A stretch of DNA of 64,000 nt, taken from NCBI GenBank assembly GCA_963971285.1, contig OZ020250.1, positions 7,362,499-7,426,498 on the forward strand, given 5' to 3'. Shown one piece after another: positions 27,901 to 39,900 of this stretch; position 1 is the stretch's first letter, and each line of letters starts with the position of its first letter. A program made the translations under genes and the position numbers. This DNA comes from Astropecten irregularis (taxonomy: Eukaryota > Echinodermata > Asteroidea > Paxillosida > Astropectinidae). The notes beneath the pieces are model-generated. The model was not told where the DNA came from. It was given only the letters and a program-made list of their open reading frames with translations, and made no database searches.

Positions 27901-30900
27901 CAGTGCTCATCCACGTCGGTGAAGGACAAGCCACATTATCTTTTTCCCGACAAAAATCAATTAATATTCATCACACATATGCTATTTTCAGTAGACCCTC
28001 TACTGCAAGTTTGAACACCCAAAAATCCCAAGGGTTATGGGTCTGGTCGCGGACCGGACGGGACGACTACCCACTACATTTATAATAATTTTGGGAGACT
28101 AATCATCCTTACTGCAAGCTGGGGTGCGGAATTGCGAAGGATGCGACTTCAACGTGATCGAGTAGCAGGCTTTCATGGGCGCCCTTGGCTGCCAGCCACA
28201 TCAACCCATATATGATCACGTAGTACAGCCTGAGATCGAAAGTGTTTGATTTTTGTGGAGGGAGGAAAACCGGATCACCTGGAGGAAAACACTCGTAGCA
28301 TAGGAGAGAACCAACGCACAACTCTACTCACATATGACCTAGGCCGGATTGGAACCCAGGCCACATTGGTGAGAGGCGAGTACCTTACGCATCAGCCACC
28401 TATGCCCCCCCCCCCCCCCCCCCGAGTTGAATAATGAGGGTCTTAACTTTCTCGGAGCTCGCTTGGGAAACACTCACAACTTGATTGTTGTACCGGGAAG
28501 GAGAAAGCTATGGTGGCAGGGATTTTGGCGGAGTGTGTGCAGAAAAGGTTCGATGGATATAGAGTACAGTCGGCCCGAGAGCGGACATCCTTGACGGATG
28601 CCCTTGTCGAAGGTGAGAGGAGCTGTCAGGGAACCGCACACCTTCAGCAGGCTCTCGGTGCCGTTATACAGAAGTTGGACGTAAGAGATGAAAGCATCAC
28701 CAAAACCCATGGCGCTCAAAGTATTAAGTAGGTAGCCGTGGTCAACGTTGTCGAAAGCTTTCTTCTGGTCCAAGTTGACCACGGCCAAAGGATGATTATT
28801 AATTTACAATAATTGAATCTGTCTCTTATGAGGCAAAGGTTGTCACGAATAGTTCTACCAGGGACACAGTAGGTCTGGTCCTGGTGGACACTATTCTCAA
28901 TAGACTGTTTCAAACGATTTGCAAGCAACTTTGCAAAAAAATATAATTGGTGTTTAGGATGGAGAAAGGACGCCAATTAGCTATGTCAGGAAGGTCGCCC
29001 TTTTTAGGAATGATAGTGATAACAGCTCCACGGAGAGATATTGGAAGAGTCCAGGAGCTGCAAGCGAAGGAAAGAACGGAGAGAAAATCATTCCTGAGCA
29101 GGGACCAGAAAGACTGAACAAATTCAGAAGTGAGGCCATCAAAACCAGGGTGTTTTTTTTTCTGCCAAGTTGCTTGACCGCAATATCAAGTTCCTCCAGA
29201 CTCGGAGGAATGTCGAGGTCCACCGAGTCTGCAGAGTCAAGTCTTGGAAGATCTTTTAAAATTTCATTGAGGGCGCACTCGTCAGTTTGAGTTCGACTGT
29301 TTAAGTTTTGATAACAATCACGGACGTGTTTTTTTATTTGAGCGGGATCGTTTGAAGATTACCAGAGGAGAGGCGAATTTGAGAAAAAGTTTTGGATTGG
29401 GAGCGAGTATTTTCAAAATTGAAAAAGTAAGAGGAGCAGGTGTCAACCTCTTTAACGTGTTGAAAACGGGCCCTGACGAGAGCGCCTCGAGCTTCAAAAT
29501 AAAGAATTTTATTAAGTTCGTCTCTTTGTTCTTTAAGAGAACGTTTAGTTTTGTTATTGAAGTCCGGCGAAGACAGAAGATCTTCGATGGTCTGATTTAT
29601 TCTAAGGAGGAAACTGCGTTTCTCCTTAGCCATTTTAGACACGTACATTTGAATATTTCATTTCGTTTCGGTCGGTTAGAGTTTGGAGGGGTTGCAGAAG
29701 GTTGATCTGCAGGAAGATGCTTCTCCTCCTCAATGAATTTCTTACAGTGGGAAACATTGCTGGTCACAACATGTTGGCCACATTGAGCAGTGATCATGAG
29801 GCCCTTTTTGTGAGTGACCGTGCAGAGTATCGGGGTGTACGGTGGGGTGGTTTTGCGGAGAGTGTCAAAGTTCTTGACAAGCACGGTATCGCCAACAGTG
29901 ATCGGGGACGGCGCAACATGTCCACGTTTGTCAGCATAGAGTTTAATTTTCATTTTCGCGTGACGATCATGTTGAGTTCGTTGAGATCATGTTGAAATCA
30001 TAGCGAAATCTCACGTGCTCTCACGAGCACTGAGTATACAGTGCTCATCCACGTCGGTGTAGGGCAAGCCTAATTTGCATATTATCTATTTCCCGACCAA
30101 ATCATCAATATTCATGATTTACTGCGGTACCAACCGCGATATTGGATTCGATTTACCCTGCAGACCCCAGCTAGCTTGGTGGCCTAGCAGGTAAGGCATC
30201 AGCACAAGTAAGCAGGAGGTTGTGGTTTCGAATCCCACCTGAGCAAGCATGTGATTTTTTTTCTCACGTGCTCTCACAAGCACTGAGTATACTGTATACT
30301 CAGTGCTTGTGAGAGCACGTGAGAAAAAAAATGAGTACTGTACTCATCCACGTCGGGGAAGGGCAAGCCTAATTTGCATATTATCTATTTCCCGACCAAA
30401 TCATCAATATTCATGATTTACTGCGGTACCCGGCGCAATGTTGGATTCGATTCACCCTGCAGACCCCAGCTAGCTCGGTGGAATAGCAGGTAAGGCATCT
30501 GTACTAGTAGGCAGGAGGTCGTGGGTTCGAGTCCCACCTGAGCAAGCATGTGATTTTGTTTCTGACATGCTCTCCCAAGCACTGAGTATACAGTGCTCAT
30601 CCACGTCGGTGAAGGACAAGCCACATTATCTTTTTCCCGACAAAAATCAATTAATATTCATCACACATATGCTATTTTCAGTAGACCCTCTACTGCAAGT
30701 TTGAACACCCAAAAATCCCAAGGGTTATGGGTCTGGTCGCGGACCGGACGGGACGACTACCCACTACATTTATAATAATTTTGGGAGACTAATCATCCTT
30801 ACTGCAAGCTGGGGTGCGGAATTGCGAAGGATGCGACTTCAACGTGATCGAGTAGCAGGCTTTCATGGGCGCCCTTGGCTGCCAGCCACATCAACCCATA

Positions 30901-33900
30901 CATGATCACGGAGTACAGCCTGAGATCGAAAGTGTTTGATTTTTGTGGAGGGAGGAAAACCGGATCACCTGGAGGAAAACACTCGTAGCATAGGAGAGAA
31001 CCAACGCACAACTCTACTCACATATGACCTAGGCCGGATTGGAACCCAGGCCACATTGGTGAGAGGCGAGTACCTAACGCATCAGCCACCTATGCCCCCC
31101 CCCCCCCCCCCCCGAGTTGAATAATGAGGGTCTTAACTTTCTCGGAGTTCGCTTGGGAAACACTCACAACTTGATTGTTGTACCGGGAAGGAGAAAGCTA
31201 TGGTGGCAGGGATTTTGGCGGAGTGTGTGCAGAAAAGGTTCGATGGATATAGAGTACAGTCGGCCCGAGAGCGGACATCCTTGACGGATGCCCTTGTCGA
31301 AGGTGAGAGGAGCTGTCAGGGAACCGCACACCTTCAGCAGGCTCTCGGTGCCGTTATACAGAAGTTGGACGTTAGAGATGAAAGCATCACCAAAACCCAT
31401 GGCGCTCAAAGTATTAAGTAGGTAGCCGTGGTCAACGTTGTCCAAAGCTTTCTTCTGGTCCAAGTTGACCACGGCCAAAGGATGATTATTAATTTACAAT
31501 AATTGAATCTATCTCTTATGAGGCAAAGGTTGTCACGAATAGTTCTACCAGGGACACAGTAGGTCTGGTCCTGGTGGACAATATTCTCAATAGAGTCCAG
31601 GAGCTGCAAGCGAAGGAAAGAACGGAGAGAAAATCATTCCTGAGCAGGGACCAGAAAGACTGAACAAATTCAGAAGTGAGGCCATCAAAACCAGGGTGTT
31701 TTTTTTCTGCCAAGTTTCTTGACCGCAATATCAAGTTCCTCCAGACTCGGAGGAAGGTCGAGGTCCACCGAGTCTGCAGAGTCAAGTCTTGGAAGATCTT
31801 TTAAAATTTCATTGAGGGCGCACTCGTCAGTTTGAGTTCGACTGTTTAAGTTTTGATAACAATCACGGACGTGTTTTTTTATTTGAGCGGGATCGTTTGA
31901 AGATTACCAGAGGAGAGGCGAATTTGAGAAAAAGTTTTGGATTGGGAGCGAGTATTTTCAAAATTGAAAAAGTAAGAGGAGCAGGTGTCAACCTCATTAA
32001 CGTGTTGAAAACGGGCCCTGACGAGAGCGTTCCGAGCTTCAAAATAAAGAATTTTATTAAGTTCGTCTCTTTGTTCTTTAAGAGAACGTTTAGTATTGTT
32101 ATTGAAGTCCGGCGAAGACAGAAGATCTTCGATGGTCTGATTTATTCTAAGGAGGACACTGCGTTTCTCCTTAGCCATTTTAGACACGTACATTTGAATA
32201 TTTCATTTCGTTTCGGTCGGTTAGAGTTTGGAGGGGTTGCAGAAGGTTGATCTGCAGGAAGATGCTTCTCCTCCTCAATGAATTTCTTACAGTGGGAAAC
32301 ATTGCTGGTCACAACATGTTGGCCACATTGAGCAGTGATCATGAGGCCCTTTTTGTGAGTGACCGTGCAGAGTATCGGGGTGTACGGTGGGGTGGTTTTG
32401 CGGAGAGTGTCAAAGTTCTTGACAAGCACGGTATCGCCAACAGTGATCGGGGACGGCGCAACATGTCCACGTTTGTCAGCATAGAGTTTAATTTTCCATT
32501 TTCGCGTGACGATCATGTTGGCGAAGCTGGACGGACGGACGGCTCTGGTCACGCAACATCAATTCTCTACTCCCTCAACTCCAACCAAAGCGTGGACAAA
32601 CGTGGACATGTTGCCACTCACAAAAAAATGCAACATGATCACTGCTCAATGTGGCCAACATGTTGTGACCCGCAATGTTTCCCACTGCAAGAAATTCATT
32701 TGGAAGAGAAGCATCTTCCTGCAGATCAACCTTCTGCAACCTCTCCAAACTCTAACCGACTGAAACCCGAACAACGTGCTCCGTCGCGATATAAAGACTT
32801 TGTGTAATTCCCTGTGAACGAGAAGTTCATACAATCACAAGAAACTCTTAAGTTTGGACAATCTCAGAGAGTTTAATAGGACATTTGATCTTTATCATAT
32901 CGCCTAATCATTTTTTAAATATGCCTAATCTGCCTAATATTTCAAACATTATTTCGAGCTTTGATTCAAACTTTTTTTTACTGATTTGTGTGAATTTACT
33001 GGCTTTCTACATGTTTCGGTTAAATCAACCAAAGAATCTAATGTAAAGTTAGAGTTAAAGAAAACTATTTGGCTTAATCAAGTCTCCAGATGTTTGCAGT
33101 ACAGTTCACTTGCATTTATACTGCCATGCACATTTTCAGAAAGCAAACATCTATTTGGTTTGATCATATTTGCACATGGTTAAATTTGGTTCACATTAGC
33201 TAAGTAGAGCTAGCTGCCAATTTTCCTTGAACCTAAGGATTTCTGGTTTCATTTGCCAACTTGACTGAAGTCGACATGTAATATTGCTATACTCCTATGT
33301 TTATTCTAAAAAAAAGGAGAGAGGTGTAACATATGTAATAGCACGTAGGAAAATATCACATGCTTGCTCCGGTGGGATTCGAACCCACGATCTCCTGCTT
33401 ACTAGTGCAGATGCCTTACCTGAACTCAACTTTGACTTTAACCTTTTTTTCTAATGGATCTTGGCCCCAAATTCTTTGTCAGCGTCCCTTAATTCCACGG
33501 CAAGCTTCTGCGTGCTTGGACGGCATCTGGAGCTCGAATCAACATACCCATACTGATTCGATTAGCCAGGTTCCCTATCAATAGTACGCTTCTACATCAA
33601 GGGGCTGACGATGTGAACTTCTGCTCTCCTCTCCTCTTGATCAGGACAATCCGCCATCTTCTCAACCCTTTCACAGGTCGCTAGCTGCAACCCGAAGGTC
33701 TACCCTTTGCCCCCTCGAGAATCCGTCGCCTCTCCCCCGCCTCACTGACCTTCTTCTTCACCGCCTCCGTCTTGCCATCCAGTCATCCTTTCCGTCCGTC
33801 TTCAAGTCCACCGGACTTTCCAATTCTCCTGCTCATCTCCATACCGTCCCCCAGCTTCCAGATGCCCCGACGCCTTTCTTCATAGCTCCCGACCACAACG

Positions 33901-36900
33901 GACTATCACTCTCCTCCAAGTCTCTCTACCACCTCTTCAACCGTTCCATCAATTCACTTCCCTCCACCTCTTTAACTCACTAGCACCGCATTGGCTTCTT
34001 CAAGAACTGACATTTCCACATTCCATGGTCTCAAATCTACATGCTTCCAACCTCCAATAAATAAGGCGATATTCAGTCTCGACTGCTGCATAATGTCCTG
34101 CCTTCTCTCCCGGTCCTTCATCATCTCAACCCAGACATCCCTTCCCACTGTGAATGGTGCGGAGAGAGAGGAACCATCATCCACCTCTTCATTTTGTGCC
34201 CTGCGACTCAGCAAGCCCTCAACCTTCTTCACTTCCTGCTGTCGCGCCTTCTTCCAGACCTCCGCCTGTACTTGGACCTTTACTGGACCCTGATCCCCAG
34301 CACGAGAAGTCGAGACCGGAATGCGGTCAGGCTCGCAAACTTTCTCATCGTCAGCCTGAAAAATGTTATCTACTGGTCTTATCGTTCTGTCTCATCGCCT
34401 GAAATCGAAAATAATTATTGAGTTTCACTTCCATCGCATGAATTCCTCTCTTGATCACTTTATCCCCTTTTTTTGGCCAATCCCTCCCCTCTTCTCCCTC
34501 CCTCCCCCTCCCCTGGCTCTTCACAGGGACAGCTGCTTGTGTTTTAGCGAGACATGGTGTTACCACTGCCCTGGGTTGGAGCCCCCCCCCCCCTTCTTCC
34601 TATCTTTTTCTTGTTGTCTCCTTTCGAACCCCCTTCCAATTTCTAGGCTATTGTTGAACGCCCTCCCTTCCTCCCTCTTTGACCAGTTGTGGGTAGCTAC
34701 CACCAACCCAATGGTGGGGCGTTGTTTTTCTGCCGCCCATCCTGGCCATTGAAACATCCCCTCGAGGGTTGCTGGAAAATGGGATTTACCCTTTCCTGTT
34801 TCTGGTTCCCCCACTCCCCTCCCACCCCCGCCCCTTCAATCTACCCCTTTCCCGGGCGTTACTTTACTCGTAGAAACGTAGGTTCTATCTTTCCTGGTTC
34901 TTGTTTTTGCTTGTGCAATTGTGCAAAATTGATTACACCTCGACCTTAACGTATGTTTCATAGGTTTACCCTTTTTTCCCCTTGTCATACATTATACGAT
35001 AATTATACAATAATGTAACTCTGTTATTACGTATGCTCTTGTCATTACAATTCTTTTAATTTGTATATTTGTTTCCCTTCGTTCCTGCTTGTGCTTTGGT
35101 AATTTGTTTCTGTTTTGGAAAAAAAGTTCCCATTGAAACAGTAAAAAGTCTTCTTCTTCTTCTTGACGTTTTGAGTTACCATAGACTTTTACGAGTCGAA
35201 TTACAAGCGATTTGAATTTAATAATCAAAATCTTCAAAAATCAACAAAAAATCTACGTTTTCAGATATGAGATTGATTCTTTCATCAAAAGTGATTGTTA
35301 GGCAGGGTCTTTCTTGGTGACACAATGTGACCTCTGTGACCTCTACTTCCGGTCAAACAGGAAGTAGCTCCTCATTTAAAAGTGGTAAGAGCTTTGAACG
35401 TGATTCTTTCACCAAAAGTCAATGTTAGGCATGGTATTTCATTTGTGTTATATTGCTTGACCTCTGTGACCTCTTCTTCCAGTCAAACAGGATGTAGCTC
35501 CTCATTTAAAAGTGGTAAGAGCTTTGAAAGTGATTCTTTCACCAAAAGTCAATGTTAGGCATGGTCTTTCATTTGTTGCTTGACCTCTGTGACCTCTACT
35601 TCCAGTCAAACAGGATGTGGCTCCTCATTTAAAAGTGGTAAGAGCTTTGATCATGATTCTTTCACCAAAAGTCAATGTAAGGCAAGGTCTTTCATTTGTG
35701 TTACATTGCTTGACCTCTGTGACCTCAACTTCCGTTCAAACAGGAAGTAGCTTCTCATTTAAAAATGGTTATAGCTATGGTCATGATTCTTTCACCAAAA
35801 GTCAATGTTAGGCAAGGTATTTCTATGTGACACAAACATGACCAAGAATTTTAAAAGTTGGCTCAATTAAATATCTTAATCAAATGTCTTTATGTGTTTA
35901 AGGTTTTGACAATTTATGTTAATATCATAAAACGATAAAGCCTTGTGTTCTGTTTTCAACAAACACAATCGCTAGTTTTATTTTCTATTTTTTTTACTTT
36001 AGTTTTAATAACGTGTTCCATACTCTACACTCCTATATTGCAAAGCAATTTAAGGACGAATTCATGTTATGTTGATGAATTCTGTGTAGAGGGAACAACG
36101 TGATTGAAAAAATATATATCCCTATATCGACCATTTGTAACCACCAACGCAGGTCTGACAACGGCTCACGACGAAGATGATACACATTCGCATAGGCCTA
36201 TGATGTATCGATTGATGTTCATATTAAAACTCATATAGTTGAGATGATCTGATTTTTGTAAGAATTTAGGAAATATGGAAACTCGGATTGTAAATGTTTT
36301 ACAATATTATTACTTTTACAAATATTTACAATTACTACGTTTCTCTTTTTGTACTTAGTGAGCACTTAATAATTTGACACGTGATCAAAGTATTGCCTCG
36401 CAAACAGTTGTATAATGTTTGGCATTAGCATGACTACACGAGTGCTTACACTTAAATGTCCGCTTACCCAAAAATGAGACCGCACATTGGTTTAAGGGCC
36501 ATTGGTCCTAGATGGTATGGTCGTGGGGATATAGCAACAAACAAAATCTAAGCCCTTATGTTTTCCTATGTTTGCTGATGCCCTTGGGTTGACCAACAAT
36601 GAAAGGCAGTGCCAATGAGAAATTAGCGCAAGTGTAAAATGCTGCATGCCTGAATGCGTCCATGTATCAAAACAAAATCCATAAAATGCAATCGTCAAAT
36701 GGTGTTACTATGACAACGATACATAGCATTGGGGTCACTCTAAAAATATATATTTACTCATTCCAAAAACAACGCCCACTTCCATCATTTTGCCTTTTCC
36801 ACTTGTTCGTTAAAGTCTTAACATTGAAAAAGAATAATGAAACCTGAATAATCATTTTGTCGAGTAGACTCGAGTCTCTTTGAATGCTTGAGACTTGATT

Positions 36901-39900
36901 CGATTCAACATTCTTGTTTTGTTTATTTGTTTAATCAACACGAATCTATCTAAGAAAATACAGTGGAGATTTAGGATCATCTACACTCTTTCTACACTCA
37001 AAACTTAACAGAATGCCCAATGAATATTTTTTTTTCAGATAGTTTGGAAGGCAACAAGCCTGTCCACCCGACGGGTAGTAGTTTCCTATGCCCCTTGCTG
37101 ACAAATAACAAACGGCAGTACAGATAAACAAAACCATGCAAGCGTGAAAAGGTGACGCCTACATTAGGCCATAAAAAATATTGTTGTATTGGAGTAACGG
37201 AGGGTTGAAAAATAGGGTAGGGCCGGCGGATGTTTTTTTTTTTTTTTTTCCTGTATAAAATCCTTTTTTCCTGTATATCACATTATTTGAGAAGTCAAAT
37301 TGCTCCCTTTAAAGCTTTTAATCTGCATACAAATTTCCGATTTTTTTCCCGATTTATTATTTTTGGGGGGTTAAAAAATGTTTACGGTCGGGGCATTTTG
37401 TTTTAGTCGGGTGGGTTACGCCAATACAACATATTTTGTATTTGTATGGCCTTATATACAGGTATTCAAGGATCTGTGAACCAGGAATATTATTACCTGT
37501 TATTTGTTACTCGTATTAACTAAAACAATTATCAGAATATAATATTATTTATAATATAACTCACAAATTTGGAAATAAAGGAATAATATATCATGCCAAA
37601 TGATATGCATTGTCAGAGAATGTTCGAATTTTCTTAGCTGCTCCAGAATGTATTCACAAGTTTACGGTTTCAAATATCCATATTTATGATCAAACCTGTG
37701 ATGACAACCAAGATAACAACCAGTTGCAACCCCACGGATACGCGCACACTTATTTCATTTAGGAACATTTCCTTCTTATATTTTGTTTCTCGCGCTTGAT
37801 TTCATATGCCATTTTTATGCTGTAGGTCAATTTTTTTACTAATATTTTTGTTTATTTCCTATTATTTTTCATATTGCATAGCAATTTAAGGACGAATTCA
37901 TGTTATGTTGATGAATACTCTGTGTAGAGGGAACAACTATATCGACCATTTGTAGCTACCGACGTACGTCTGTATATTCATATAACGCCGTCACCGTGAC
38001 AACGGATCACGACGACGATGTTGAAACACATTTGCAACGGCCTATGATGTATCGATTTATATTTGCTCACACCTAAATAATTATTACAAAACTCAAAATA
38101 ATTCAGTTCATGCGATTTTTTAAATAAAATTTTTACATAAAAATGTTGACTGTGGATGTTCTACAATTACTACTAAACGGTTGTTTCTTGAAACATTAAA
38201 TGATATTACGAAATAAATTTTAGGTCATTATTTTGGCTGAGGAGCAGTTTTTAATATTTTTTTTTCTATTCCTCTCTCGGTGCCTTATTCTTCTAAAACA
38301 TTGGCGGCCATGGATCTCCTCAATCTCCTATCAATTGCTGTTCTTATTATTTCAGTTTCATTAATCTTCCTCCAGTGGCTGAGATTTGAGTTGAAAGTGA
38401 GTCTCTGCCTTCCTCTAGTTCTTTTTCCATATTTTTTTCCTGTCACCGCTATATCTTCAAATTCTTCCTTTTTAAAAGCATGACCTAGAAAATGCAGGCC
38501 AAGCTGTCTCATTTCTTTTTGTTTTTGGTAACTGAATTTCTCGACCTGCTTTATCGTTCTCTCTCCGATTGTTAAATAGCAATTTGGTGGTTTTTTTCCT
38601 GTTTTTGCTTACAACTATGCATTTGGTCTATTTACCAAACAATGTATACCCTTTCCCCCTTCACTATATTACTACCTCATCAAGTATCTCGATCTCATGA
38701 GTCTTCTATCAACACTGGGTCATCTGCATATCTTACATTGTTCATAGTACCTCCTCTCATCAAATCCTTAAAATCTATGATCTCTCTTAAACAAATTTTC
38801 ACCATGTCAATTAAAAAGTATCAAGCTAAACTATGCATCCTGGGCCTACTCCCCTTTTTTTTCGTTGTAATTGCTGATTCTATCCTCAATCCTCATTCCT
38901 GCTGTTCGTTCCGAATACAATTTTTCTAGAAATCGTAATATATTTTCCATCTATGTCTATATCTGGGAGCATAATTGCTGGTGTTTTATTTTGTCAAACG
39001 CTTTGCATTTAGGTTCGATGCTGTTCCTCGCCCTCTACATGATATTACATTCTCAACATTATTTTGATAACGTGGCTCATTATTAAGCTTATCGTTCTAT
39101 GAACCTCTGTTTTGGGTTTCTTTGGTTGAACTATAAAAATGGACTTGCTCAAATCTTCTGGAGTTCTGGATTCCATTTATCATCTCCGTCTTTGTGCCAA
39201 TTCCAAAGTCTTCAAGTGATTCAATCATTTCAACCACCAAACCATCTGGGATCCGCTGCCTTGTTCCCTTTGTATGTACAATGGCTGCAGAAACTTCTGC
39301 CTTTAGAATTCCAGGGCCATGCACATGAAATTGCACATTCTTAAAATTTGTTTTTGCTCCATTTTATCGTGAAAAATTAACTAAAATAATGTATTCTGAC
39401 CATAGCTCCAAAATGTTAGCATTTTCCATAATAAAATGGCAATCTTTTGATTGTATGCGTCCACTTGATGTGCACGTCTTTCATCGTGAAAGAGTGTTTC
39501 TTCTTTGTATTATGTTCTTGTGCATGAAATCCGTCTTTGTTCTTACAATTTGTTCAATTTCTTGAAACTCCTTATTTATCCATATTTCTTTGGCATTCTT
39601 ATATTTAGCTTTTATTTCCCTATCGACATGTTTGTATTTAAAACGTTCTTTTTTGGCAACCGTCCGACTTTTATGCACTTTTATTTATTTCATCAATTTA
39701 GCTTTGCTACTCTTACTTGGGTATGCATTTTAGCTGCCAACAACTAATACTTTCCCAAATTTGTCCCAAATTGACAGATTCCTTCCTTATAGCATGTCAA
39801 ATCTATTCCCTGCAGCAATATTATTGTAATGTCTTTGTGTTATATTGTATTTGGGGAGTTTTCTCTCAATTTAAAATTATAACATATCTAATGTAACACG

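Larger units (their letters stand above)
12844..32520. repeat. 19.7 kb tandem array, unit about 2.64 kb, structure P-(Q-P)x7
   Basis: Eight copies of module P (1.34-1.49 kb: LINE piece plus Gypsy integrase piece) alternate with seven copies of module Q (1.15-1.21 kb: SINE cassette and C-run). Spacing between equivalent points is 2643, 2639, 2636, 2687, 2541, 2499 and 2690. Copies are nearly identical over kilobases, so the expansion is recent. The length differences come from a 144 bp deletion, a roughly 50 bp palindromic insertion and C-run length. The open frames in the array, on both strands, are transposon remnants and their shadows, not a gene family. It lies in intron 1 of lectin A. Confidence 0.92.

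Noticed and set aside
12844-32520. CRISPR-like or satellite array of simple type
   Set aside because: Units are 2.6 kb composites of mobile elements, not short repeats with spacers.
12841-32552. Repeated open frames of 60-118 codons on both strands, recurring every 2.64 kb, as a tandem gene family
   Set aside because: They are pieces of LINE and Gypsy sequence, SINE-derived frames and their antisense shadows, repeated because the DNA unit is repeated.
32247-32807. The longest open frame in the window (186 codons, plus strand)
   Set aside because: It is antisense to the integrase piece and then runs into its inverted copy. The arrangement of the foldback produces it.
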